A DNA stretch of 64,000 bases from Diogma glabrata (GCA_963693315.1 OY856186.1:379190586-379254585), one strand, 5' to 3'. Shown: positions 1 to 10,922, numbered from the stretch's first letter. The notes: a model not told the origin generated them from the letters alone. Numbers and translations: made by a program.

Positions 1-16
1 CAAGTATGGTAACGTA

Positions 17-313
17 GTGTTGGTTCTTCAGATGAATGGTGCAGAATCAAGTATGAGGCGAATAATATTGGAACGCGAAAAGCTGCCACTTAAGACCGAA
101 ACAATCGTCTGGGGAAGATTGGAGGGAGATTCTGGGTCACCAAGGTTGTGGGTTGTGGAAGCCAATGAAAATGGTCTACAAAATCAAGAGATCATTATAG
201 GGAAAACATTACTTGTACCAGATGAAAACTTAAGAATACCGATAAGAACACTAAATCTGTCAGACAAAACAAAAACCCTCAAGAAAGGAACAATCGTGGG
301 TAAATGTGAATGA
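17..313 (+). pseudogene. Ty3/gypsy copy 1: segment between protease and reverse transcriptase
   Basis: This 98-codon stretch begins at the window edge and is open from base 2, so its true start lies outside. It matches 6364-6657 in the second element copy almost residue for residue. The position, just before reverse transcriptase, is that of the protease-RT linker of a Ty3/gypsy Pol. It ends in a TGA that overlaps the next ATG (ATGA at 310-313). Both copies carry this junction, so it was inherited from a common source. Whether the parent element used reinitiation here or already carried an indel cannot be told. Confidence 0.7.
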
Positions 314-2475
314 GAGAAGTCGAAAATCAAACGCAGAAGAAAGAAATACAAAATCTACTACAGAAGTGGACAACAGAGCTTACAAAAGAACAAAAGAAAG
401 AAGCAGAGCAGTTGCTTGAACGTTATTTGTCCATCTTCTGCAGCACATCAGCAGACAACGGAAGAACTAATCTGGTTAAACATAAAATTGACACGGGAGG
501 AGAGATGCCGATTCGCCAAGCACCAAGACGATTACCATTAGTAAAACGGGAAGAAGCTGATAGAATGGTAAAGGATATGAAAATGGCTGGTGTTATCGAG
601 CAATCAGATAGTCCATGGAGTTCACCGGTGGTTTTAGTTGGAAAGAAGGATGGAACTATGAGATTCTGCGTCGACTACAGAAAACTGAATGCAGTAACAA
701 AGAAAGATAGCTACCCATTACCTCGAATTGATGATACCTTGGACACATTATCAGGTGCCAAATTATTCTTAACATTAGATCTGCAAAGTGGTTATTGGCA
801 AGTAGAAGTCCAAGAAGAGGATCGAGAAAAGACAGCGTTTAGTGTGTGTAGTGGGCTATGGCAGTTTAACGTTATGCCATTCGGGCTATGTAATGCTCCC
901 GCAACATTTGAACGTTTAATGGAACGTGTGCTGAAAGGATTACATTGGAGAACGTGCCTTGTGTACTTGGACGACAGCATTGTAATGGGTAAGGATTTCG
1001 ACGATCATTTGAAGAATTTAGAAGAAGTCTTCGAGCAAATCCAAGCAGCAGGACTAAAATTGAGTCCAAAGAAATGTACACTATTCAGAGAAGAAGTAAA
1101 ACACTTGGGGCACAAAGTAACAACAAATGGAATACACACAGATGCTGATAAGATCACAGCAGTAAAAGAATGGCCAAGACCCAAAAATTTACATGAGCTT
1201 CGCAGTTTTCTGGGATTGTGCACTTACTACCGAAGTTTTGTACCAGGATTTGCCAATGTTGCTAAGAGTATGCATGAGCTCACGAGGAAGGATAAAGCTT
1301 TCGAATGGACCGAAAAGCAAGAAGATGAGTTTGTGGAGCTGCGAAAAAGATTGTGCACTGCACCAGTTCTGGCTTGCCCTATACCAAATTTTAAATTTAT
1401 ATTAGACACTGATGCCAGCAATGATGGTAAAGGAGCAGTGTTAACTCAAGAAATTGATGGACAAGAAAAAGTAATAGCTTATTACTCAAAAATTCTGTCC
1501 AAGCCAGAAAGGAATTATTGTATAACCCGTAAAGAATTGCTGGCTATAGTGGAATGTGTAAAACATTTTCACAAATATTTGTACGGCCAAAAATTCCATT
1601 TGAGAACTGATCATGGAGCGTTGAGGTGGCTACTACAATTTAAGAACCCGGAAGGACAAGTAGCACGATGGATTGAACGTTTACAGGCTTATGATTTCGA
1701 CATTGAACATCGAAGGGGTAGTGCACATGGAAATGCTGATGCATTGTCAAGAAGACCATGCCAGGTGGAATGCAAGCACTGTAATCGGGTGGAGAGTAAG
1801 GAAAACATTATTGATGTCAGACTTTTGCAAGTGCTTCCTAGTGAAGACTGGACACCTGAAGTAGTAAGGAAGGAGCAGCTGGAAGATCCTAGCTTAGCAC
1901 CAATAATAAAGTTCAAGGAAAAGGGAGAAAAACCTGCATGGAGTGAGATTGCGGATAAAAGTCAAACATTGAAGGCATATTGGGCACAATGGGACAGTCT
2001 CTGTTTTGAAGATGGATGCTTGAAAAGAATTTGGGAAAGTCCTGACGGATCAGTTAAAGAATCAATGATAGTAGTTTCCAAAATAAGAATACCTCAAGTA
2101 TTAAAGGAATATCATGAAGGAACCAGTGGCGGTCACCTGGGTATTAACAAAACCCTTGCTAAAGTACGGCGTAGATTTTATTGGTCAGGAGCACGTCAAT
2201 CGGTAGTGGAATGGTGTCAAGCATGCGATCAATGTGCGGCTGCAAAGGGACCTGCAAGAAGAAGTCGTTGTAACATGAGGCAGTATAATGTAGGAGCACC
2301 ATTCGAGAGAATTGCAATGGATGTAGCTGGATCATTTCCGACTTCTGATAACAACAATAAATATGTGCTAGTCATAATGGATTATTTTAGCAAGTGGCCA
2401 GAAGTGTGTGCAATACCAAACCAAGAAGAAACAACGATCGCTGAAGCAGTAGTTAGCAATTGGATAAGTTGCTGA
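310..2475 (+). pseudogene. pol: Ty3/gypsy copy 1 Pol: RT, RNase H and N-terminal integrase, truncated
   Basis: A 721-codon open frame with the standard Ty3/gypsy domain order. Reverse transcriptase lies at about residues 60-240 and includes FCVDYRKLNAVT and the catalytic YLDD box. RNase H follows at about 350-470 (ILDTDASND, then RTDHGALRWL). The HHCC zinc-binding part of integrase comes near residue 600 (HLGINKT, CQACDQC), and then the first part of the integrase core (IAMDVAGSF). The frame ends abruptly at 2473-2475. Comparison with copy 2 shows about 155 net bases missing, which removes the second catalytic Asp (HTDQG) and the Glu region. RT and RNase H look intact, but this copy cannot encode a working integrase. 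Confidence 0.93.
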
Positions 2476-3019
2476 GAAATATCTAGCAAAAGTAGTAAAT
2501 AAGAATCAACGTGATTGGGACAGTCATATTCCGTTATTCTTGATGGCTTATAGATCATCAGTGCATGATACAACCAAAACGACGCCAGCTACAACCATTT
2601 TTGGATATGATTTACGGCTACCTGCTGATCTGAAGTTTGGGATTATTCCATCGTCAACATTATGTGTCCAAGATTATGTTAATAAACTTCAAAAAGAACT
2701 TGAGGAGGTACACACGTTTGTAAGACAGAAAGCACAGATATCCAGTGATCGAATGAAGGCTCGGTATGACATTCGCGCAAACAACAAGGGATTTGAGGAA
2801 GGAAAACTAGTGTAGCTACACAATCCACAGCGGAGAAAAGGATTATCTCCAAAACTACAAACATCTTGGGAAGGACCTTATACAATCATAACAAAATTAA
2901 ACGATGTCGTTTATCGAATAAAGAAAGGCCAACGATCGAAAACAAAAGTCGTTCATCTAGAGAGATTAGCACCCTACAGAGGAGGAGATTTAGATTCTAT
3001 TCGGGACGAACAGAAATAA
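2476..3019 (+). pseudogene. Ty3/gypsy copy 1 integrase C-terminal remnant
   Basis: After the deletion, similarity to copy 2 resumes in another frame and runs through the integrase C-terminal domain (LKFGIIPSSTL region) to a natural stop at 3017-3019, just before the polypurine tract. One further inactivating change is visible: a Trp codon in copy 2 is a TAG at 2813-2815 here. The domain binds DNA in intact elements; here it is only a relic. Confidence 0.85.
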
Positions 3020-3030
3020 GTGGGGGAGAA
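3020..3030 (+). other. Polypurine tract of Ty3/gypsy copy 1
   Basis: The purine run GTGGGGGAGAA directly precedes the LTR start TGTGACG. That is where plus-strand DNA synthesis is primed in LTR retrotransposons. Copy 2 has the same tract at 9513-9522 with one base lost at the junction. Confidence 0.75.
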
Positions 3031-4501
3031 TGTGACGATTATGGAAGACGATAGAACACAACACAATAGAACATCTTTCGAGAAAATGCTCGTTAGTTCT
3101 ACAAAAGAAATATAAAAATCAATAAAACCAAATCAACGCAACCAAAGTAAACATTTAATAGGAAGTTTTTCTTTTATCGAATAAGGATTGGTTAACGAAA
3201 ACAATTGAAAAGAATAGATTTCACACCTAGGTGTCAATATTTGAAGATGATGTTATTACGTTTACGTTGAAATAAAGGAAGAAAAAAAGGTGTGTTCATC
3301 TAGAATATTACAGTAGTATCGACGCTATTTCATGTAGTATTATATATAAAAGGGTTGTTCGAGGATACAAGTAGTAAAAAATTGTTAGCGATACAAAAAG
3401 TATAAAAAATTTAGCAGTGATATAGGCGAGTTAACATTAACAGTGTTATAAGTAAAAATTATTGTAAGTGATATTGTGAAAAATTGTAAAAGAATTATAA
3501 GTGGTGAAATATTGTTAGTATCCCACATCCATTTCTCTAACGCTAGACTAGCGTTAGATATAGCGGTTGATCTAGCGTTAGATTAGCGTTAGATTTGTAT
3601 GAAAAATGTCCAAATAGTCTACCGCTATACCAATTAGAAAGGATTGAATCTTTAATAAAACAAACGTTTTCGCCATTTTGAAATCAACTACAGTGAGACC
3701 CCTGGTGGGGAAAAGTCGAAAAAGCAGTAGAAATAGGCCGTTGTAATATATCATTTTTTGACAGATAAAAATAACAAAAATAAAATTTATGATTTTTCTT
3801 TATTTCTGAAAAAAATACATTGTTTGTAATTTTGATTTAAACACGGCTGCAGCAAAATTTCTTGTAAATTTCAGCAAAATTTCTTGTAAACATCTTGGCT
3901 GCCAATTGAAATATGAAACCTAAAAAAACGAAAAAAATTTATTTAAACATGTTGATTTCATTTGAACATTAAATTTAAATTTTAATAAATTTTTACATAC
4001 CCTCTATGGTTCCAAATCTTTTTAAATTATTATATAATTAAATAATTAAATATATTTTGTACATATATATAAAGCATTGTGTACTTAATATTAAACTTCA
4101 AATTTATTATATGTAAATGTTTTTTTGTTTTGAAAACAAACGAAATATGAATACACAATATATAATAATTGCCAATTACTGATAGATGACAGTCATATTA
4201 TTCTTTAAATCGTACAAAAAGATTCATAATTTAAAGCTAAGACACATTTTTTATTAAAATATTATTTATACGTATAAAATTATTGAAAAACAAAAAGTAG
4301 CGTAGAATTTTGCGTAAAACTAAATATTCGTCATGGAACTGGGTAGAAGAAGAACTGAAAGGGGAATAGTAATAGGAGAAGTAGTTTTATTGTAAAATCT
4401 TGAACGAATAAAGTTATAACGTTTAAAAAATCCGTTGTGTTTTAAATTTCCTGATTTAGTGATCGAACTGAATATTTGTAACTCGGCTAAGAAATGTTAC
4501 A
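3031..4501 (+). repeat. Ty3/gypsy LTR shared by copies 1 and 2, with an insertion
   Basis: The repeat begins TGTGACG after the polypurine tract and ends in TGTTACA just before a primer-binding-site-like sequence. It aligns with the LTR at 9523-10168 along its whole length, except for an 823-bp insertion at 3521-4343. It works as the 3' LTR of copy 1 and the 5' LTR of copy 2 at once, so the elements are in tandem. A TATA-like stretch (TATATATAAAAG, about 3342-3353) may be the element promoter; this last point is inference. Confidence 0.9.
3521..4343 (+). mobile_element. MITE-like element inserted in the Ty3/gypsy LTR
   Basis: This 823-bp block is absent from the sister LTR at 9523-10168, which gives a paralogous empty site near 10012. 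The ends are imperfect inverted repeats (TCCCACATCCAT at left; ATGGAACTGGG at right, read inverted as CCCAGTTCCAT). A TA lies on both sides, consistent with a TA or slightly longer duplication. Just inside the left end, the motif TAGCGTTAGA recurs in both orientations (about 3541-3597), a typical subterminal arrangement. There is no coding potential. The superfamily is not identified. Confidence 0.75.
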
Positions 4502-4503
4502 AC

Positions 4504-4517
4504 TGGTGTCAGAAGTG
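4504..4517 (+). other. Probable primer-binding site of Ty3/gypsy copy 2
   Basis: TGGTGTCAGAAGTG starts two bases after the LTR end. The leading TGG is the complement of a tRNA CCA end, and the position is correct for minus-strand priming. I do not assign the primer tRNA. Confidence 0.6.
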
Positions 4518-4532
4518 AAATTGGGAAATAAG

Positions 4533-5942
4533 ATGGATTTGAATGGATTAAAAGTTCAAGATCTGAAGAGCGAATTGGAAAAAAGGAAACTTTCAACAAC
4601 GGGAACCAAGAATGAGTTGAAAGAACGATTAATAAAAGCTATGGAAGCAGCTGGATCGGATCGAGAAAAATATCGTTTTGGGCAAAAAGAAGCAGATGAA
4701 AATCCAGATGCAGGAAATATTAAAGATAAAGATGGTGCTGTTGAAGCAACAAGGCAAGTCGTACCAGCAAACAACGACTTTGCACAGTTAATGTCTATGA
4801 TGGAGCAAATGAGTTTCAACATGAGATCAGATGTTAAGGCAAATATGGAACTCATGAGTAATGAAATGAAGAAGTTAGATGCAAACATCGATCAACAATT
4901 AGCTGCAAGTCGAGAAGAAATAAAGCAACAGTCTGCAAACATCGCTTCAAGCCGAGAAGAAATTAGCTTGGTTAAAACACACATCGACGAGAAACTTCTA
5001 CAGATGGCAGCGAATCTACGCATCGAAGTAGAAAAAATTGTGGATGAAAAAGTCGAGAAAGTGCAAAAAGGAGTTGAAGTTCTGGAACAGAAAGTACAAT
5101 CGAAAGTAGATGACTTTAAAGTAGAAGTAGAAAGAAGGCTTCAAGATGTTGAAATTAATAGTAAAACAATTCACACGGTTCAACAAACACAAAGCATGAA
5201 GTTAAAACCGCCCCCATACGATGGTACATCATCGTTTGGAATTTTCAAATTCCAATTTGAAACGGCAGCTGATCAGAACAGTTGGAACGAAACACATCGT
5301 GTGGCAGCTCTAATAGTGGCACTGAAGGATAAAGCAGCAGAAACAAGACAAGCAGATCCAGAACAAGATCGAAGGAGCTACAATGAGATCATGAAAGCTT
5401 TAGATCGCAAATATGGTAGTAATCACAAGCGGGAGATATACAGACTTGAGTTGAAGGGTCGCTACCAACGAATTGGAGAAAGTCTGCAAGAGTTTTCGTC
5501 TGCAATCGAACGTCTTGTACATATGGCGCATGGATATACATCACCAGACTATATGGAAAGAATGAAGATAGATGCGTTCATCGACGGCATTAGAGATCCA
5601 GAGACTCGGAAGTCAGCTGTGATGACACCTAAAGCTACGTTTGCTGAAACAATAGCTTGTGCGTTGACTAGTGAGACAGCACAAGCAATTGTCAAACCAA
5701 CAATTAAAGTACGCCGTGTAGAAATGGAAGAAGAGGATAGTTTTAGACCCCAAAGAAGATCCCGAGAATTCAACAGTAGAATAAGATGTTGGGTATGGGA
5801 CAAACTTGGTCACATATCTCGAGAATGCAGAGAGGCCAGACGAAAACGGGGAAGATCAACATCACCAATCAAATGGAGATCATCTGAAGAAAAGGCTCAA
5901 GCGGGAGAGGATGGTCAAATAGTAGCGGAAGGGTTAAACTAA
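4533..5942 (+). CDS. gag: Ty3/gypsy Gag with N-terminal SAP domain
   Basis: This is an uninterrupted Gag of about 469 codons from the ATG at 4533. An earlier in-frame ATG at 4494 lies in the LTR end, so 4533 is preferred. Residues about 5-40 form a SAP motif (LKVQDLKSELEKRKL, then GTKNELKERLIKAM), a DNA-binding helix-hairpin unit that is unusual in Gag. A long charged coiled-coil region follows (about 90-230), then a retrotransposon Gag core with FKFQFETAADQNSW and YGSNHKREIYRLELKGRY. A CCHC-like knuckle near the C-terminus has Trp where the second Cys is expected (CWVW, 5787-5798), so zinc binding is doubtful. A basic tail follows. The next reading frame (protease) is in -1. Confidence 0.88.
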   Translation: MDLNGLKVQDLKSELEKRKLSTTGTKNELKERLIKAMEAAGSDREKYRFGQKEADENPDAGNIKDKDGAVEATRQVVPANNDFAQLMSMMEQMSFNMRSDVKANMELMSNEMKKLDANIDQQLAASREEIKQQSANIASSREEISLVKTHIDEKLLQMAANLRIEVEKIVDEKVEKVQKGVEVLEQKVQSKVDDFKVEVERRLQDVEINSKTIHTVQQTQSMKLKPPPYDGTSSFGIFKFQFETAADQNSWNETHRVAALIVALKDKAAETRQADPEQDRRSYNEIMKALDRKYGSNHKREIYRLELKGRYQRIGESLQEFSSAIERLVHMAHGYTSPDYMERMKIDAFIDGIRDPETRKSAVMTPKATFAETIACALTSETAQAIVKPTIKVRRVEMEEEDSFRPQRRSREFNSRIRCWVWDKLGHISRECREARRKRGRSTSPIKWRSSEEKAQAGEDGQIVAEGLN

Positions 5943-6361
5943 AACGAGTCAGCTTTAAGGAGCGTAATCTGGCTCCCACAACCGAATGCCCCATAATCTC
6001 CATCCCTATTTCAAGAATCGCAAGGAATGGTGACAGTTTAACGATTGGAGCTGAAATTGATGACAACATCGGTACCATTACACTAGATACTGGAGCAACT
6101 CGCACAATAGTCCGTACAGATTTACTAAAAGGGAAAAGGGAATTACAACCAGCAGAAAAATATCAAATACAAACAGCAACAGGAGAAAGTGCAACTATCA
6201 GGGGGAGCAAAATTGCTGATATAAAAATAAGAAATACGCACTTTCAACATGAAGTTCTAGTGGCAGACATCGTTGATGAAGTAATTTTGGGCATGGACTT
6301 CATGAGGCCGAATGGATTTGTAATAGAGTTGGAAATGGAGTACTCAAGTAAGGTAACGTAG
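5888..6361 (+). pseudogene. Ty3/gypsy copy 2 aspartic protease domain
   Basis: In the -1 frame relative to Gag, the sequence encodes a retropepsin-like aspartic protease. LDTGATRTIV (from about 6083) holds the catalytic Asp-Thr-Gly, and VILGMDF (about 6283-6303) is the conserved C-terminal ILG segment. The frame overlaps Gag by about 55 bases and runs to a TAG at 6359-6361. The downstream Pol segment is one base out of phase, so copy 2 carries an indel near 6345-6364 or has another frame change there. Confidence 0.8.
5933..5939 (+). promoter_or_regulatory. Candidate -1 frameshift heptamer at the gag stop
   Basis: G-TTA-AAC is read in the Gag frame immediately before the TAA at 5940-5942. The -1 frame is open from 5888 and continues into the protease. 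The heptamer fits X-XXY-YYZ slippage loosely; GUUAAAC is a known slippery sequence in an arterivirus. Whether a stimulatory RNA structure follows has not been tested. Confidence 0.45.
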
Positions 6362-6363
6362 AG

Positions 6364-6657
6364 TTGGTTCTTCAGATGAATGGTGCAGAATCAAGTATGA
6401 GGCGAATAATATTGGAACGCGAAAAGCTGCCACTTAATACCGAAACAATCGTCTGGGGAAGATTGGAGGGAGATTCTGGGTCACCGAGGTTGTGGGTTGT
6501 GGAAGCCAATGAAAATGGTCTACAAAATCAAGAGATCATTATAGGGAAAACATTAGTTGTACCAGATGAAAACTTAAGAATACCGATAAGAACACTAAAT
6601 CTGTCAGACAAAACAAAAACCCTCAAAAAAGGAACAATCGTGGGTAAATGTGAATGA
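6364..6657 (+). pseudogene. Ty3/gypsy copy 2: segment between protease and RT
   Basis: Counterpart of 17-313, nearly identical in protein sequence. Upstream, a TAA at 6349-6351 in this frame replaces a TAT seen in copy 1. It ends with the same ATGA overlap (6654-6657) as copy 1. Confidence 0.7.
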
Positions 6658-9512
6658 GAGAAGTCGAAAATCAAACGCAGAAGAAAGAAATACAAAATCT
6701 ACTACAGAAGTGGACAACAGAGCTTACAAAAGAACAAAAGAAAGAAGCAGAGCAGTTGCTTGAACGTTATTTGTCCATCTTCTGCAGCACATCAGCAGAC
6801 AACGGAAGAACTAATCTGGTTAAACATAAAATTGACACGGGAGGAGAGATGCCGATTCGCCAAACACCAAGAAGATTACCATTAGTAAAACGGGAAGAAG
6901 CTGATAGAATGGTAAAGGATATGAAAATGGCTGGTGTTATCGAGCAATCAGATACTCCATGGAGTTCACCGGTGGTTTTAGTTGGAAAGAAGGATGGAAC
7001 TATGTGATTCTGCGTCGACTACAGAAAACTGAATGCAGTAACAAAGAAAGATAGCTACCCATTACCTCGAATTGATGATACCTTGGACACATTATCAGGT
7101 GCCAAATTATTCTCAACATTAGATCTGCAAAGTGGTTATTGGCAAGTAGAAGCCCAAGAAGAGGATCGAGAAAAGACAGCGTTTAGTGTGTGTAGTGGGC
7201 TATGGCAGTTTAACGTTATGCCATTCGGGCTATGTAATGCTCCCGCAACATTTGAACGTTTAATGGATACGTGTGCTGAAAGGATTACATTGGAGAACGT
7301 GCCTTGTGTACTTGGACGACAGCATTGTAATGGGTAAGGATTTCGACGATCATTTGAAGAATTTAGAAGAAGTCTTCGAGCAAATCCAAGCAGCAGGACT
7401 AAAATTGAGTCCAAAGAAATGTACACTATTCAGAGAAGAAGTAAAACACTTGGGGCACAAAGTAACAACAAATGGAATACACACAGATGCTGATAAGATC
7501 ACAGCAGTAAAAGATTGGCCAAAAATTTACATGAGCTTCGCAGTTTTCTGGGATTGTGCACTTACTACCGACGTTTTGTACCAGGATTTGCCAATGTTGC
7601 TAAGAGTATGCATGAGCTCACGAGGAAGGATAAAGCTTTCGAATGGACCGAAAAGCAAGAAGATGAGTTTGTGGAGCTGCGAAAAAGATTGTGCACTGCA
7701 CCAGTTCTGGCTTACCCTATACCAAATTTTAAATTTATATTAGACACTGATGCCAGCAATGATAGTAAAGGAGGAGTGTTATCTCAAGAAATTGATGGAC
7801 AAGAAAAAGTAATAGCTTATTACTCAAAAATTCTGTCCAAGCCAGAAAGGAATTATTGTATAACCCGTAAAGATTTGCTGGCTATAGTGGAATGTGTAAA
7901 ACATTTTCACAAATATTTGTACGGCCAAAAATTCCATTTGAGAACTGATCATGAAGCGTTGAGGTGGCTACTACAATTTAAGAACCCGGAAGGACAAGTA
8001 GCACGATGGATTGAACGTTTACAGGCTTATGATTTCGACATTGAACATCGAAGGGGAAGTGCACATGGAAATGCTGATGCATTGTCAAGAAGACCATGCC
8101 AGGTGGAATGCAAGCACTGTAATCGGGTGGAGAGTAAGGAAAACATTATTGATGTCAGACTTTTGCAAGTGCTTCCTAGTGAAGACTGGACACCTGAAGT
8201 AGTAAGGAAGGAGCAGCTGGAAGATCCTAGCTTAGCACCAATAATAAAGTTCAAGGAAAAGGGAGAAAAACCTGCATGGAGTGAGATTGCGGATAAAAGT
8301 CAAACATTGAAGGCATATTGGGCACAATGGGACAGTCTCTGTTTTGAAGATAGATGCTTGAAAAGAATTTGGGAAAGTCCTGACGGATCAGTTAAAGAAT
8401 CAATGATAGTAGTTTCCAAAATAAGAATACCTCAAGTATTAAAGGAATATCATGAAGGAACCAGTGGCGGTCACCTGGGTATTAACAAAACCCTTGCTAA
8501 AGTACGGCGTAGATTTTATTGGTCAGGAGCACGTCAATCGGTAGCGGAATGGTGTCAAGCATGCGATCAATGTGCGGCTGCAAAGAGACCTGCAAGAAGA
8601 AGTCGTTGTAACATGAGGCAGTATAATGTAGGAGCACCATTCGAGAGAATTGCAATGGATGTAGCTGGATCATTTCCGACTTCTGATAACAACAATAAAT
8701 ATGTGCTAGTCATAATGGATTATTTTAGCAAGCGGCCAGAAGTGTGTGCAATACCAAACCAAGAAGAAACAACGATCGCTGAAACAGTAGTTAGCAATTG
8801 GATAAGTCGCTACGGAGTACCGATGGAGATTCACACAGATCAAGGGAGAAATTTTGAATCTACCATATTTCAAGAAATTTGTCAGATGCTTTGAATTAAT
8901 AAAACTAGAACAACTGCTTCACCTCCCCAATCAGATGGCATGGTGGAAAGATTTAATGCTACTCTTGAGAAATATCTAGCAAAAGTAGTAAACAAGAATC
9001 AACGTAATTGGGACCGTCATATTCCGTTATTCTTGATGGCTTATAGATCATCAGTGCATGATACAACCAAAACGACGCCAGCTACAACCATTTTTGGAAA
9101 TGATTTACGGCTACCTGCTGATCTGAAGTTTGGGATTATTCCATCGTCAACATTATGTGTCCAAGATTATGTTAATAAACTTCAAAAAGAACTTGAGGAG
9201 GTACACACGTTTGTAAGACAGAAAGCACAGATATCCAGTGATCGAATGAAGGCTCGGTATGACATTCGCACAAACAACAAGGGATTTGAGGAAGGACAAC
9301 TAGTGTGGCTACACAATCCACAGCGGAGAAAAGGATTATCTCCAAAACTACAAACATCTTGGGAAGGACCTTATACCATCATAACAAAAATAAACGATGT
9401 CGTTTATCGAATAAAGAAAGGTTAACGAGCGAAACCAAAAATCGTTCATCTAGAGAGATTAGCATCCTACAGAGGAGGAGATTTAGATTCTATTCGGGAC
9501 GAACAGAAATAA
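6654..9512 (+). pseudogene. pol: Ty3/gypsy copy 2 Pol: RT, RNase H, integrase with several lesions
   Basis: This copy keeps the full domain order, including the integrase core lost from copy 1. HTDQGRNFES (second catalytic Asp) is near 8830-8860, and SPPQSDGMVERF, containing the catalytic Glu region, is near 8920-8955. At least five lesions are visible against copy 1: TGA for Arg at 7005-7007, a one-base insertion near 7267 before the YLDD segment, a seven-base deletion near 7519-7525, a TGA at 8892-8894 within the integrase, and a TAA at 9423-9425. The integrase C-terminal end stops naturally at 9510-9512. The two copies therefore have complementary damage, but neither is autonomous. No base outside these lesions suggests a separate origin. 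Confidence 0.92.
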
Positions 9513-9522
9513 GTGGGGGAGA

Positions 9523-10168
9523 AGTGACGATTATGGAAGACGATAGAACACAACACAATAGAACATCTTTCGAGAAAATGCTCGTTAGTTCTACAAAAGA
9601 AATATAAAAATCAATAAACCAAATCAACGCAACCAAAGTAAACATTTAATAGGAAGTTTTTGTTTTATCGAATAAGGATTGGTTAACGAAAACAATTGAA
9701 AAGAATAGATTTCACACCTAGGTGTCAATATTTGAAGATGATGTTATTACGTTTACGTTGAAATAAAGGAAGAAAAAAAAGGTGTGTTCATCTAGAATAT
9801 TACAGTAGTATCGAGGCTATTTCATGTAGTATTGTATATAAAAGGGTTGTTCGAGGATACAAGTAGTAAAAAATTGTTAGCGATACAAAAAGTATAAAAA
9901 ATTTAGCAGTGATATAGGCGAGTTAACATTAACAGTGTTATAAGTAAAAATTATTGTAAGTGATATTGTGAAAAATTGTAAAAGAATTATAAGTGGTGAA
10001 ATATTGTTAGTACAAGAAGAACTAAAAGGGGAATAGTAATAGGAGAAGTAGTTTTATTGTAAAATCTTGAACGAATAAAGTTATAACGTTTAGAAAATCC
10101 GTTGTGTTTTAAATTTCCTGATTTAGTGATCGAAATAAATAATTGTAACTCGGCTAAGAAACGTTACA
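9523..10168 (+). repeat. 3' LTR of Ty3/gypsy copy 2
   Basis: About 646 bp, colinear with the middle LTR minus its insertion. It ends GTTACA at 10168, followed by unrelated flank. The first base of the expected TGT start is missing. A TATA-like TATATAAAAGG lies at about 9835-9845. Confidence 0.88.
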
Positions 10169-10549
10169 ATACGTTGTTGGAAAATTATAACAGATCATAT
10201 ATTAACATAATTTAGTGAAAAGATTATACAATCAGCATACTACTCCAAAACCTCTCCATTTAGCGTTTCGAGAAAATATTTCAAAATCACAAATTCATAT
10301 TTCTTTCAAAATTCCAAAAATATTGTAAAATAAAAAATTCAAACTTTTTTCAAACAAAATTCTAAAAATATTTCAAAAATTATTACAAAATCACAGATTA
10401 AAACTTTTTTCAAAAATTCTAAAAATATTGCTAAAAATACAAACATTTTTCAAAATTCCAAAAATATTTAAAAAACTATAACAAATTAAAAAATTGCCAT
10501 GTCCAATTTCGTTTTCAATTACATTTACGTCATAAAAACAGCTACATTT
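10169..10549 (+). repeat. AT-rich flank with degenerate TTCAAAAATTC-type repeats
   Basis: No gene is visible. Variants of TTTTTCAAAATTCCAAAAATATT recur loosely between about 10255 and 10480, suggesting a decayed tandem repeat with units of about 50-60 bp. Confidence 0.5.
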
Positions 10550-10922
10550 TTTATTCCAAAAAATTGGCTAAAAAAATAAATGAAATCATTTTTTGACACG
10601 CTTGAAATTATTTTTTTGACAAACTTATAATGCCATAATTCTCTATAATAATAATAAATTTTCATGTCATACAAATTATTAATTTTATTTTTTTCCAAAA
10701 AATTGGGTAAAAAAATAAATCAAAATCTTTCTTTTTACACACTTGACAACATTTTTTTGACAAACTTATAATGCCATAATTCTCAATAATAATAATAAAA
10801 TTTCATTTCAAACAAATAATTAATTTTATTTTTTTCCAAAAAATTGGGTAAAAAAATAAATAAAAATCTTTCTTTTGACACACTTCACAACATTTTTTGA
10901 CAAACTTATAATGCAATAATCT
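10550..10922 (+). repeat. Tandem repeat, about 140 bp x 2.7
   Basis: The marker CCAAAAAATTGG occurs near 10556, 10695 and 10836, each followed by an A-rich run, TTTGACA-type motifs and ACAAACTTATAATGC. The period is about 140 bp with high similarity between units. Confidence 0.8.
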
